In this document: in pieces, positions 54,993-63,464 of the stretch
Position numbering within the stretch: position 1 is the stretch's first letter
How the letters are laid out: every line of letters begins with the position of its first letter
Assembly (NCBI GenBank): GCA_964344685.1
Contig: CAYFOK010000002.1
Location: 62,001-126,000 of the forward strand
Reading direction: 5' to 3'
Source: Scalindua sp964344685
Lineage (GTDB): Bacteria; Planctomycetota; Brocadiia; Brocadiales; Scalinduaceae
Length of the DNA stretch: 64,000 nucleotides
Notes under the pieces: model-generated
What the model was told of the DNA's origin: nothing
What the model saw: the letters and a program-made list of their open reading frames with translations, nothing else
Database searches by the model: none
Program-made: the position numbers and the translations under genes

Positions 54993-55072
54993 TTTGCATG
55001 TTGATTGTGTGTATGTTCAGGGCTACATGTTTTGTAACTTTTCAATGAAATGGGATAAATATTTTTCTGCTA

Positions 55073-55429
55073 TCATGCTGTTATGTCAAAGAAAAGCCCG
55101 TTGCCCTGTTCAATATGGTTTAGCCAGGTTGTAAATTCTTCATGAGTTATATTCGTCTTTTTTGTCTCCTTAATTGTCAGGTCTTCATCAACGATTACTA
55201 TATCAATAAAAACTTCATCTCCCTCTTGATAAACACGGAACCGGTAAGGCGATTTATCTCTTTCCAGAGTATCATTAGCAAGCTTAGCAGCATTGAATAA
55301 TTGCTGAAAGTGGTCTCCCGCTTCATCCTTATGCTTGTGCTTCTGTTGGTCTTCTCTTTTGCCAGGCTTAAGAGTCTTTTTTTGAGGGATTATAGGAACA
55401 CTTTTATTCACTCTGATTTCGTCACCCAT
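55073..55429 (-). CDS. Hypothetical 118-residue protein
   Basis: A soluble protein, not recognised with confidence. A basic, low-complexity N-terminal third (KKTLKPGKREDQQKHKHKDEAGDHF) is followed by a compact domain YRFRVYQEGDEVFIDIVIVDEDLTIKETKKTNITHEEFTTWLNHIEQGNGLFFD. That domain is faintly like FlaG-type or regulatory small domains. AAAGGAG stands seven bases upstream of the ATG, so it is probably expressed. An 8-bp inverted repeat TCACGGCT/AGCCGTGA (55488-55533) lies 60-100 bp upstream. Confidence 0.65.
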   Translation of the reverse strand: MGDEIRVNKSVPIIPQKKTLKPGKREDQQKHKHKDEAGDHFQQLFNAAKLANDTLERDKSPYRFRVYQEGDEVFIDIVIVDEDLTIKETKKTNITHEEFTTWLNHIEQGNGLFFDITA

Positions 55430-55579
55430 TATTTTCTCCTTTCACCTTTAACTGTATAAATACAATTTTAATAAGTTTCAATATCTGTCACGGCTGGAAT
55501 CTTTATCATCTTCAGAAACAAAAAGAGCCGTGAGATGGAATCTTACTTAACAAGGTTACTTGCTTCTAGAGATTATAAA

Positions 55580-55641
55580 AGTACTTTCTAAAGACTTAAT
55601 TGTTATTCGTTGTGCTGGAAAGACAGCATGCAGAAAGTACT
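55580..55641 (-). terminator. Terminator with nested hairpin after the 170-residue gene
   Basis: A 10-bp perfect inverted repeat AGTACTTTCT (55580-55589) / AGAAAGTACT (55632-55641). Read on the minus strand it ends in a T-rich stretch. A second small stem TGCTG/CAGCA sits in the loop. It begins 10 bp after the stop of the minus-strand gene ending at 55651. Confidence 0.6.
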
Positions 55642-55650
55642 ATTTTAAAT

Positions 55651-56163
55651 TTAAGAGTTTTTGCCTGTTGTATTGAAATACTTGGTGATGAGTTCTGCTA
55701 AAAACTTTTTATTACCAGAGCGCCGGGTAGATTCATTACAAAACAATAAAGCGTTATTGCCGGAGTCCACGATAACAGGCATTTCAAGAAAGCCGAGTTG
55801 ACTCTTAGGTTTTTGCTGAATCCATTGTTTCGCATCATCGTCTATATATGATGATATCAGGAGAGGAAAACTAGCTGTAATATTGTTCATATGTTTTGGG
55901 ATGCGTTTATAGTTTTTCATTGTATAACTCAGAGCCATTTTAGAGTAAGCATCGGCAAACTCCATGCTTATTTTCTCAACAACACCAATGATCGCAAAGA
56001 TGTTAATTTGCGTTGATTTAAACCAGGACATATTGAATTGTGAGCCTGTTGCGACAATGACATCAAGATAATCGAATTTTTCTTCCTTAAATTTGAAATC
56101 ATCCTGTTTAAGCTTTTCGCAAATAGTTGAAACTTGTGAATTTTTCATCAGGTCTGTATTCAT
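55651..56163 (-). CDS. Hypothetical 170-residue protein
   Basis: A soluble protein of no family I know. Segments are FDYLDVIVATGSQFNMSWFKSTQINIFAIIGVVEKISMEFADAYSKMALSY, KHMNNITASFPLLISSYIDDDAKQWIQQKPKSQLGFLEMPVIVDSGNNALLFCNE and a helical C-terminus. The IVATGSQFN / FLEMPVIVD pattern suggests an alpha/beta fold, perhaps related to proteins of the type that look up or bind small ligands; this is speculative. AAGGAAA ribosome site. A clear terminator follows. It is separated by 188 bp from the next unknown gene upstream. Confidence 0.65.
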   Translation of the reverse strand: MNTDLMKNSQVSTICEKLKQDDFKFKEEKFDYLDVIVATGSQFNMSWFKSTQINIFAIIGVVEKISMEFADAYSKMALSYTMKNYKRIPKHMNNITASFPLLISSYIDDDAKQWIQQKPKSQLGFLEMPVIVDSGNNALLFCNESTRRSGNKKFLAELITKYFNTTGKNS

Positions 56164-56351
56164 GATTAATTTCCTTTTTTCATGATCATATCTTGATTTT
56201 TATTGAAATCAAGGATTGTTTTTTTTATTGCGATTTTGATTATACTGCAATTTTATAATAAAAAGAAAATCATATAATATTCTAACCTCCAAATTTTTTG
56301 GATTAGTACCGTTTTATACTTTTCTTACAAGCTGAAATGCTAAATTGTTGT

Positions 56352-57239
56352 CTAACCAGTTAAAATGTCTGCTTGATTTTCGATTAATGCTGCTTCAAAA
56401 AAGTTTTCAAATTCTTTGAGCAGGTTTTTTTTATTCATTTTCTTATGCTCACTTGTGAGAAGGGATACGACATGTTTTTTAGCTATTATTAGGGAATCTC
56501 TGTGATTATAAATTAATTTAGCCACCTCCTGTATTTCCAAATACATTTCCAGTGAATTCTTTCCCGGACTGCTTATAGTGCAGCGGTTATCCAGCCATGT
56601 CCAGTTGCATACAAGATTTAACTTCTTTTTAATAAATTTATTCAATAATGTTTGAAACCAGATGAGATGATATTTCCTGTCAAAGATAACATAGGCAGGT
56701 GTACCCCAATGGCCTTCGCATGATGACCATGTTGATATTCCAATGGAGGAGATTGCTTTAGCAAAACGAGCTATAAATGGTTCCAAGTCATACACACGTA
56801 TTTCAGGCAGATGTACAACTTCCTTAAATTGACTGAACTTACCATACCAATCCCGTTTCCAATTCAAACGATATTCATCAATAGGGATTACATGCGTAAA
56901 CAGCTCTTGTAAATATTTTACATTATTTATATCAAAGAGCTGCGTATCAATGCTGTCAAAGTATGCGTGTTGGTATCGGGCACTATCTTCTTTATCATCT
57001 TCTGCTATAGAATCAAAATGCGGTTTTTTGTAAACACTTTTATAGTTAATATCTTGTAGAACTTCCAGGAATTCACAATCATCTACATGTGGTTCCCGGC
57101 TCAGCCGTACTGTATTAGAACTACTCTCTTTCTCCAATAAGAATCCCCGTGCTGAAAATATTTCATAAAAGCGGTCTGAGTATCCGCTTTTACCTTTTGT
57201 CACTTTTTCAACGAATTTCTCTATTATTGTTTCTTTCAT
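56352..57239 (-). CDS. Hypothetical 295-residue protein with SCEGH motif
   Basis: Not recognised. The middle contains SIGISTWSSCEGHWGTPAYVIFDRKYHLIWFQTLL. This Cys-Glu-Gly-His followed by a PxYVxF strand looks like a conserved site and recurs, as I recall, in scattered uncharacterised proteins. The N-terminal part is acidic (CEFLEVLQDINY, FDSIAEDDKEDSARYQHAYFDSIDTQLFDI), and the C-terminal is a helical Lys-rich segment (SEHKKMNKKNLLKEFENFFEAAL). The start codon is 2 bp after the stop of the HisC-like aminotransferase, so the two are almost certainly co-translated. Confidence 0.7.
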   Translation of the reverse strand: MKETIIEKFVEKVTKGKSGYSDRFYEIFSARGFLLEKESSSNTVRLSREPHVDDCEFLEVLQDINYKSVYKKPHFDSIAEDDKEDSARYQHAYFDSIDTQLFDINNVKYLQELFTHVIPIDEYRLNWKRDWYGKFSQFKEVVHLPEIRVYDLEPFIARFAKAISSIGISTWSSCEGHWGTPAYVIFDRKYHLIWFQTLLNKFIKKKLNLVCNWTWLDNRCTISSPGKNSLEMYLEIQEVAKLIYNHRDSLIIAKKHVVSLLTSEHKKMNKKNLLKEFENFFEAALIENQADILTG

Positions 57240-57241
57240 TA

Positions 57242-58303
57242 TTATTTGAATGGGAGAGATCTGAGTGTGTTAAGGAACAGATCATTTTCTTCCTTTTTGC
57301 CAATTGTGACCCGGACATAATCAGATAGACCGGGGATAGTATGGAGACTGCGAATACGCACTCCGGATTCTGATAACTGCCGAAAAATGAACTGAGGATC
57401 TTTTACCTTAAAGAGAATAAAGTTACCTTGAGATGAAATAAAATGTATTCCCATCTCTCTGAACTGATTTGAGACACGCTCTCTTTCCGAAATAATAATA
57501 TCCGCAAACTCTTTAAGATGCGGCTGAATAAGGTAATAATGTTTTGCTATTACAAGTTGAAGACAACTTAGATGATAAGGTGCAGTAAAAGTGGTTTCCA
57601 TGGCATTGATAATGTCGGGATGGCCTATGCCATATCCGAGACGAATACCTGCTATGCAGGACTTAGATGTCGAACGTGCGATAAAGAGATTGGGATGTTC
57701 TTTTAAAAGATGAGCCCATGTTCTTTTAGAAAAATCAATATACGATTCATCAACAAATACTAACGATTTTTTTAAGAGCGCTGTCCCTATAACTCCTTCT
57801 TCCGGAAAAGTGCCTGTTGGGTTGTTGGGAGCAACAATAAAAATGATGTGATGTTTCGACTCTTTAATCTGGTCTTTTGTCGGAATTTCTTCAGCATTGA
57901 GTTGTATTCTGGTTATCTTTGTCTGGTTAAACCTGGCAGCGTGGGAAAACATTGGATATGTAGGTTCAAAGATCAAGGCGTCCCGACCATGTCCTCCTGC
58001 AATAAGATAGGCACCCTGTATGAGTTGATCACATCCCATGGTAAGTATCAGGTTTTCCGGTGGAAACTTTATTGCTTTTGCAAATTCTTCTTTTGCATTA
58101 GCGTATACTGATGGCTGTGGATATCGATTCCATTGAAAACCCTTAAGCTTCTCCAGTAAAATCATCTTAACATTTTCCGGCAGATCAAAGGGAGCCTCAT
58201 TCTGGTCCAGCTTTGCTTTATGTGGGAGTTCAGAGACGGTAAATGGAGGTGAGAAGGAGATATCATCTCTTAATAAACGTTTAACCGCGGTTTCCTGTTT
58301 CAT
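57242..58303 (-). CDS. HisC-like histidinol-phosphate/amino-acid aminotransferase
   Basis: A 353-residue fold-type I PLP aminotransferase. Seen are KLDQNEAPFDLPENVKMILLEKL, the HisC-like RYPQPS, IIFIVAPNNPTGTFPEE, LVFVDESYIDF and the PLP-lysine region FIARSTSKSCIAGIRLGYGIGHPDII. The lysine motif is STSKSCIAGIRLG rather than the usual TFSKAFGLAGLRLG, a mild departure. It might be HisC proper, or a dedicated aminotransferase (CobD- or phosphonate-type relatives look alike). No other his gene is near. It is coupled to the unknown SCEGH-motif gene (2-bp gap). Confidence 0.8.
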   Translation of the reverse strand: MKQETAVKRLLRDDISFSPPFTVSELPHKAKLDQNEAPFDLPENVKMILLEKLKGFQWNRYPQPSVYANAKEEFAKAIKFPPENLILTMGCDQLIQGAYLIAGGHGRDALIFEPTYPMFSHAARFNQTKITRIQLNAEEIPTKDQIKESKHHIIFIVAPNNPTGTFPEEGVIGTALLKKSLVFVDESYIDFSKRTWAHLLKEHPNLFIARSTSKSCIAGIRLGYGIGHPDIINAMETTFTAPYHLSCLQLVIAKHYYLIQPHLKEFADIIISERERVSNQFREMGIHFISSQGNFILFKVKDPQFIFRQLSESGVRIRSLHTIPGLSDYVRVTIGKKEENDLFLNTLRSLPFK

Positions 58304-58686
58304 TAGTTTGACTACAGAGAGATTTGCATTTTAAGTATCTACAATCAAATGTGTTGTAGTGTTTTCAGCTATAGTATGGTCATTGCCAGACATTTCTTGT
58401 CAAAACATTTTATGCAATAACAGTGTTCTGGGATTATATGAAAAATACCCTTAAAGAGTAAATAATAAACTATATTTTCTCTTGCTTTAATAAATAATGT
58501 TTGATAACATCAAAAAATCTTTAGTAATAAGTACTTTTTTTGTATTGCAACAACATTAATACCATTAATATATTTAATACCATTTACGCAGTTTACCATA
58601 TATTTAATTGTTGAGAGGCGACAAGGTACGTACCTTGCCGCCTTTTTTTATTGTTTTTTCTATGTAGAGGGAGGTGATTTTTCAGC
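58304..58686 (+). promoter_or_regulatory. Leader region of the cold-shock gene
   Basis: A 383-bp AT-rich divergent gap. Near 58556-58590 the segment TTAATACCATT occurs twice. A perfect terminator-like hairpin stands at 58617-58649, and the very strong ribosome site GGGAGGTGAT lies at 58669-58678. There is no room for a promoter between the hairpin and the gene, so the hairpin is probably in the transcript. Confidence 0.6.
58617..58649 (+). terminator. Intrinsic-terminator-like hairpin in cold-shock leader
   Basis: GGCG (58617) A CAAGGTAC / GTACCTTG C CGCC (ending 58642), a stem of 12 pairs with one mismatch, followed by seven T (58643-58649). It is 38 nt upstream of the cold-shock start codon. 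It is either an attenuator in the csp leader or the end of a small RNA encoded just upstream. Confidence 0.85.
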
Positions 58687-58887
58687 ATGCCAAATGGAAC
58701 AGTCAAGTGGTTTAACGACTCAAAGGGTTTTGGCTTTATTTCTCAGGAAGACGGAGATGATGTCTTTGTACATCATACATCAATACAGGCTGAGGGTTTT
58801 AAGAGTCTTTCAGAAGGGGATAAAGTAGAGTTTGAGATTGTTAAAGACGAAAAGGGTCTCAAGGCCGCAAATGTAGTCAAATTATAA
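58687..58887 (+). CDS. Cold-shock protein (CspA family)
   Basis: A 66-residue single-stranded nucleic-acid-binding OB-fold protein. The RNP motifs KWFNDSKGFGFI (RNP1) and DVFVHHTSI (RNP2) are intact. CspA-family proteins are RNA chaperones that melt secondary structure and can act as transcription antiterminators. The ribosome site GGGAGGTGAT is nearly complementary to the 16S 3' end. The gene is monocistronic, with a leader hairpin upstream and a terminator at 58992-59033. Confidence 0.96.
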   Translation: MPNGTVKWFNDSKGFGFISQEDGDDVFVHHTSIQAEGFKSLSEGDKVEFEIVKDEKGLKAANVVKL

Positions 58888-58991
58888 ATATATTATAAAG
58901 TACGCTCATATATTTTACTGTAAAAGTCGTCGAGAGAGGGTTGCATATAAAAATATAGAGTAATTGTAAAATATTATAATAATGAAGACGT

Positions 58992-59033
58992 AAAAACCTC
59001 CAATATCAGTAAAATGGTTTTGGAGGTTTTTTT
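58992..59033 (+). terminator. Rho-independent terminator after the cold-shock gene
   Basis: Stem AAAACCTCCAA (58993-59003) / TTGGAGGTTTT (59020-59030), followed by further T. The 3' UTR between the csp stop and this stem is about 105 nt. Confidence 0.85.
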
Positions 59034-59069
59034 GTCATTCTTTATTATACATTTTTATGAGGTGTTTAA

Positions 59070-59810
59070 ATGTCTGAAAATGACCAACGAGAGACAGCAT
59101 ACGCTTTTAATAACAGTGACATTATTGCTACATATGATCTCGACATGGATGTCTGGCATCCAAATCGAAAACACATGGCATCTATTGTCTGCGAAATATT
59201 ACCTTTTGATAGATCTGAAAATATACGAGTTTTAGATCTTGGTGTGGGTACCGGTTATCTCACCCATAAAATTGTTGAGGTGTTTCCCGGTGCTTCTATT
59301 ATTGCAGTAGATGCAGCGGGAATGATGATCGATAAAGCAAAGATCAGGCTAAAAGCGCAATTGGGGAAGATCGAATTCAAAAAAACAACCTTTCAGGAAT
59401 TACCTGATATAGTAAAAGATATTGCCGGAATGGATGCCGTAGTTTCTGCTTTTGCACTCCACCACCTACTGAGGGAGGAAAAGCTGAAACTGTTTCGATA
59501 TATTCACTCAATACTCAAGCCGGATGGCTGGTTTATTAATTGTGACATCTTTAATGCTGAAGATCCGGCAAATGAAGCGTTATATAGGCGATTACTCTAC
59601 AAAGGAACACAAGAGAGATCTCGAAGCCTGAAGAATCAGGAAAAATCTCTGGATTACATCGCTTCGGAATATACATCTAAGGAGAAAAGAGATGGTGATA
59701 ATCCTCTTACAATTACAAAGGAGACCCAACTCCTCTCAGAAGCCGGATTTCGCATGGTTGATTGTTTCTGGAAGGAGTACAGGGAAGCCGTATACGGTGG
59801 AAAGAAATAA
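59070..59810 (+). CDS. Class I SAM-dependent methyltransferase
   Basis: A 246-residue methyltransferase of the Methyltransf_11/25 type. The SAM-binding motif is IRVLDLGVGTGYLTHKIVEVFPGASIIAVDAAGMMIDKAK. AVVSAFALHHLLREEKLKLFRYIHSILKPDGWFINCD marks post-I and motif III. The N-terminus (YAFNNSDIIATYDLDMDVWHPNRKHMAS) suggests small-molecule substrates. The substrate is unknown. GAGGTG precedes the ATG. It converges with the radical SAM gene. Confidence 0.9.
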   Translation: MSENDQRETAYAFNNSDIIATYDLDMDVWHPNRKHMASIVCEILPFDRSENIRVLDLGVGTGYLTHKIVEVFPGASIIAVDAAGMMIDKAKIRLKAQLGKIEFKKTTFQELPDIVKDIAGMDAVVSAFALHHLLREEKLKLFRYIHSILKPDGWFINCDIFNAEDPANEALYRRLLYKGTQERSRSLKNQEKSLDYIASEYTSKEKRDGDNPLTITKETQLLSEAGFRMVDCFWKEYREAVYGGKK

Positions 59811-59846
59811 ATTTTTTTGGTAGTCCGCTTTTCAGCCTAAAGCTTT

Positions 59847-61688
59847 TTACTGAGATATGAATTGGAGGAATGGGAGCTTATTGGTTTTATAATGAGCTGC
59901 ATACAAAAAGAGGTATTCACGAATATAGATCCTTAAATCCCAGCCTTTATAATGGTAATGTTCAAATTCTTCAAGAACACGTTCGGCATCCTCGATCCCG
60001 AGGCCTTCCTTCACGGTAAAATAGTAATCAAGGGCTAAATCCCATTCAGGGTTTTTGTAATAAGTTACCCCAAACCTTTCTGCATTTTTCATGACTGGAG
60101 AATACTTTGTAAGGTCAAAAGTTCCAAAACCGATGGAGTGTACATGCTCTTTATTATTCTCTAGAAATTTCATTGATGATTTCGCATCATCATAGGTTTC
60201 ACCGGGAAATCCGAAGAAACCCATCACGTGGTTCCATACACCATGCCTGGAAGAGAATTCCAGGCTTTCTTGTATTTGCTTAGTTGTTGTTGCCTTGCCC
60301 ATCAATTTGAGTACTCTCTCACTTCCGGTTTCAAATCCCATATGAAGAAATCTGCAGCCCGACTTTTCAGCATCTTCCCACACTCTGTTGTCCAGAAGGC
60401 TTTCTTCAAACCTTAAATGTGTTGACCAAGTGATTTGTAGATCAGATTCAATTAATTTTTTTGTTAATTTTTTGAATAGTGCCGGCGGGTAAGACTCATC
60501 TGGAAAATGAAAATGAGTTACATGGTATCGATTTTTTAAATAATTGATTTCTTCTATAATCTGATCTATATTCTTAGCCCTGTATCCTGCAGTATAACCT
60601 TCTCCATGATCACAAAACTTACATTTTCCCCAATAGCACCCTCTTGTGGAAAGGTAAGAGAGGATTTTGTCTGGTACAAAATATTTTTCAAGAGGGAGGC
60701 CTTCAAAATCTGGTGGCGGCAGGGTCGACATATCTTCTGCAGTAGTAACTTTAGATGTATGGATTCCGGTAGAATTTTTATATATGAGGTTGGGTATAGT
60801 TGAAAAATCACGGTCTTTCCCTATTGCATTGAGTAGTTGTAAGAATGCCGTTTCTCCTTCATACAAGACAACAGTATCAAAAAGGGAGAACAGTTTGGAG
60901 GTTTTTGGTAATACGTCGCGTAATCGTGTAACCGTGTTCCCGCCAATGGTTATATGAATATCGGGAAACTGCTCTTTTATCATTGAACAAAATGTCATGG
61001 AAGAGAAAAGCTGCTGGTTCAAGGCAATGGAAATTCCAATTACATTTGGCTTCTCATCTTCAATAGCAGGCTTAAGTATGTGGTTGTACACATCTCTGTA
61101 CACATTAACTTGTATGTCATCAACTGCCGCAAGAATGTCAGACGATATAAATAACTTATAGGTTAAGTCCGTTTCCATAGGGGGCATACAGATTCTAGCC
61201 GGGGCATAAACTAGTGATATAGTATGCATTACTTCACGAAAAATATTCATAGCCCATTCCAATTTATCCACATTATAAAATTCCTGTGATCGTACAACGG
61301 CTTTGGCGGTCTCCGCATTTTTGGCAAGCATGGTAATATAAGGATGGGTACATTCACTAAGAGCCTGCTGCAGCTTTATTACTTCGTCAGTAAGGTTTTG
61401 GTCTTTAGATACCTTTTCCAGCCTCTCCAGTTGTTTGGGTATTCTTTTCAAAATAGTTTGTATACCATCTTCGCTGAAGAACCAATCATACATTTCCAGG
61501 TTCACATCCATTTGTACAACACGATGTCCGGCTTTCCTTAAAAAGGCGGTCAGGGTAGGCAGGCTTAAATAAGGTTTGGAGGGATACCAATCAGGGGGAA
61601 AGATCAGCATCACACTCTTCCCGGATTGTTGGGAAGAGTGTGATGTATACGGTTGAATACTTTGTCCTTTTGTATAGTCAGTTCTCAT
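59847..61688 (-). CDS. B12-binding-domain radical SAM protein
   Basis: A 613-residue protein. Residues about 25-270 form a cobalamin-binding-like domain (SVMLIFPPDWYPSKPYLSLPTLTAFLRKAGHRVVQMDVN, then IHITIGGNTVTRL). The radical SAM domain starts near residue 345 with the cluster motif RGCYWGKCKFCDHG (CX4CX2C, where CX3CX2C is usual). HFHFPDESYP and GCRFLHMGFETGSERVLKLMGKATT follow, then GFFGFPGETYDDAKSSMKFL. The substrate is unknown; relatives methylate or rearrange natural products, lipids or peptides. A 15-bp perfect hairpin (61608-61645) lies in the first 27 codons. No Shine-Dalgarno site precedes ATG 61688; ATG 61610 would truncate the first strand. Confidence 0.88.
   Translation of the reverse strand: MRTDYTKGQSIQPYTSHSSQQSGKSVMLIFPPDWYPSKPYLSLPTLTAFLRKAGHRVVQMDVNLEMYDWFFSEDGIQTILKRIPKQLERLEKVSKDQNLTDEVIKLQQALSECTHPYITMLAKNAETAKAVVRSQEFYNVDKLEWAMNIFREVMHTISLVYAPARICMPPMETDLTYKLFISSDILAAVDDIQVNVYRDVYNHILKPAIEDEKPNVIGISIALNQQLFSSMTFCSMIKEQFPDIHITIGGNTVTRLRDVLPKTSKLFSLFDTVVLYEGETAFLQLLNAIGKDRDFSTIPNLIYKNSTGIHTSKVTTAEDMSTLPPPDFEGLPLEKYFVPDKILSYLSTRGCYWGKCKFCDHGEGYTAGYRAKNIDQIIEEINYLKNRYHVTHFHFPDESYPPALFKKLTKKLIESDLQITWSTHLRFEESLLDNRVWEDAEKSGCRFLHMGFETGSERVLKLMGKATTTKQIQESLEFSSRHGVWNHVMGFFGFPGETYDDAKSSMKFLENNKEHVHSIGFGTFDLTKYSPVMKNAERFGVTYYKNPEWDLALDYYFTVKEGLGIEDAERVLEEFEHYHYKGWDLRIYIREYLFLYAAHYKTNKLPFLQFISQ
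61608..61645. repeat. 15-bp perfect inverted repeat at the 5' end of the radical SAM gene
   Basis: CATCACACTCTTCCC (61608-61622) and GGGAAGAGTGTGATG (61631-61645) with an 8-nt loop. On the minus strand the stem covers codons 15-27 of the radical SAM gene and ends exactly on in-frame ATG 61610. It is the longest perfect hairpin I saw in the window. Confidence 0.9.
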
Positions 61689-61843
61689 TCCGGTTTATTA
61701 CTTTTTATTGAGGAATCTTAAAGTAAATTGATGATTAAGAGATCAGGTGGTTTTTTGGAGGGAGATAAAATATTAACCAGTGACAATTGGTATCTCTCAG
61801 TTAAAAGAAAGATTTTTATAGATTTTCCTGGCTCTGATAATTT

Positions 61844-62266
61844 TCAAGGCATTTCAGATCTGTTCATAGTTTCATACTCCTCATAAAGAGAATCTTCTTC
61901 GTTACCTATTCTTTTAGTAAGGGCTTCGTAAAAGTTTTCAAAATCCTGGGAAAGTTCATCAGGTTCCATATCTGAAAATCCTTCAGAGTATTTTTCAAAG
62001 AAATCTCGTACGATTTTTGATACGTTCTCCATATCTATTGCAAACAGATCTATTGTATCTTTTATACTATTGCTATGCTCAGCTTCCTTTTTGAGAGCCG
62101 GATACAGTTGATCATCCTCCATTTCAAGGTGTGCAAGTAAACTCACTTCTAAAGACAAGAGCTTTTCCTGTCCTTCTTTAGATAAGATACCGAGCTTTTT
62201 TACTTCGTTGAGTGTAGCAAGGATTTCAGAATGTTCTTTCTTGAGTTCTTCAATCAGTAATGACAT
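61844..62266 (-). CDS. Hemerythrin-like (HHE) domain protein
   Basis: A 140-residue four-helix protein of the hemerythrin cation-binding type. Visible ligand candidates are His12 (LKKEHSEIL), His46 and Glu50 (LLAHLEMEDDQLYPAL) and His64. The fourth-helix motif, usually HxxxEE, reads KRIGNEEDSLYEEY, so the expected His is missing. The metal site may be altered or mononuclear. Such proteins sense or store O2, NO or iron. CAGGAGA ribosome site. The neighbouring 62-residue gene is on the same strand, 124 bp upstream. Confidence 0.8.
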   Translation of the reverse strand: MSLLIEELKKEHSEILATLNEVKKLGILSKEGQEKLLSLEVSLLAHLEMEDDQLYPALKKEAEHSNSIKDTIDLFAIDMENVSKIVRDFFEKYSEGFSDMEPDELSQDFENFYEALTKRIGNEEDSLYEEYETMNRSEMP

Positions 62267-62390
62267 CTCTTTTTCTCCTGATCTCTTGGGATAATGCCTG
62301 ATTCTAATTCAACTCTTATAATAGAGGTTATGATTTGAGGTTTCAATTAAAGAGCACTTCAGATTACATCAATGTCTTAAATACTAATGA

Positions 62391-62579
62391 TCATTGGTCC
62401 TGTATAACGAAGTTTGCTCCATCATCTGTAGACGGAATGTAAGATCCGATTGGGCACAAGACCTTACTATCTTTATCGCAGCGTATGACGAGCTTCCATA
62501 ACGCATCAAGACTATCTTTCTCATGCTCGGATTCCGGAATGATTTTTATTCTGGTTTCGCTTTCAATTGAAATCTTCAT
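62391..62579 (-). CDS. Hypothetical 62-residue protein
   Basis: A small soluble protein (MKISIESETRIKIIPESEHEKDSLDALWKLVIRCDKDSKVLCPIGSYIPSTDDGANFVIQDQ in outline: a beta-rich start, an acidic centre, a polar end). No family recognised. It has an excellent ribosome site, AAAGGAG, eight bases ahead of the ATG, which supports it as real. Confidence 0.6.
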   Translation of the reverse strand: MKISIESETRIKIIPESEHEKDSLDALWKLVIRCDKDSKVLCPIGSYIPSTDDGANFVIQDQ

Positions 62580-62701
62580 TTATTAGCTCCTTTCAGTTTT
62601 TATCTCGTGCAGATTAGTTCGTTTTTTTTGTTACACTTATTTCATTCATTGTACTGTAGATAACATCAATTTCAATTAAAATTAAGCGATTTAGGTGCCT
62701 A

Positions 62702-63250
62702 TTAAATCTGAGGTATCAGGGAAAACATAACAGAGTCGTATATTTTGTTGTGTACAACATGCCGGTTTCTATGGACGCCTTCCCTTACAGCGCCTGCTTT
62801 TTCGGCAACGCGCTGGCTGGCTTTGTTCTGCACAGCCGCGACTATCTCAAGGCGTGTGAATCCAAGTGTATCAAATCCAAATCGGCTGATGAGCTTAACT
62901 GTGGCAGTTGCAATACCTTTCCCTTCCTGACTCGTCCTGACCCAATAGCCGAGATTGGCAAAGTTATGCTTCCGGTTGATTTGATCGATGGCACAACCGC
63001 CAAGGAAGATATTGTATTTAACATCAAAGATTACAAAATCATATTCAATACCTTCCGACCACATCTGGTGTCTGGAGTCCAGCCACAATTTGCAGTCTGC
63101 TATAGAGTAGGCAGGATGACACCAGGGCGCCCACTTCATCATCTTCTGCATTGATTCCTGTACACCTTCGCAAATTACAGCAGCGTCTTCCGGTTGGCAG
63201 GGACGTATGAGAATATTGTCATCAGTAAGTTCGATTTTATTGCTTATCAT
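62702..63250 (-). CDS. GNAT family N-acetyltransferase (RimJ/RimL-like)
   Basis: A 182-residue acetyltransferase of the Acetyltransf_3 type. It begins with ILIRPCQPEDAAVICEGVQESMQKMMKWAPW. Then come FDVKYNIFLGGCAIDQINRKHNFANLGYWVRTSQEGKGIATATVKLISRFGFDTLGFTRLEIVAAVQNKASQRVAEKAGAVREGVHR, with the acetyl-CoA loop QEGKGIA and the family ending. RimJ/RimL relatives acetylate ribosomal-protein N-termini or small molecules. Normal length; solitary. Confidence 0.93.
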   Translation of the reverse strand: MISNKIELTDDNILIRPCQPEDAAVICEGVQESMQKMMKWAPWCHPAYSIADCKLWLDSRHQMWSEGIEYDFVIFDVKYNIFLGGCAIDQINRKHNFANLGYWVRTSQEGKGIATATVKLISRFGFDTLGFTRLEIVAAVQNKASQRVAEKAGAVREGVHRNRHVVHNKIYDSVMFSLIPQI

Positions 63251-63464
63251 TTACAGAATATTGGGGTTCCGTAGTACGATTTACTGTGTCCGCTTATTTT
63301 AAGATAATAGATGTGTACAATAATTAAGTCAACAAATTTAAGTGGAAAATACTCGTGATAATTCAGGAATTACTCAAACATAATAAAATGAGGACAAGTA
63401 ACAAAAAGAGTAAAGAAAATGCAGGTTGGGTAAAGAGTGTTCCGGCAGTGAAGGATAACTAATT

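Noticed and set aside
59014..59235. 73-codon plus-strand ORF overlapping the methyltransferase start
   Set aside because: Shadow frame of the methyltransferase gene, which has the clear family motifs and ribosome site.
63388..63462. 24-codon plus-strand ORF in the gap before the last gene
   Set aside because: No ribosome site, no recognisable pattern, and length is within chance.
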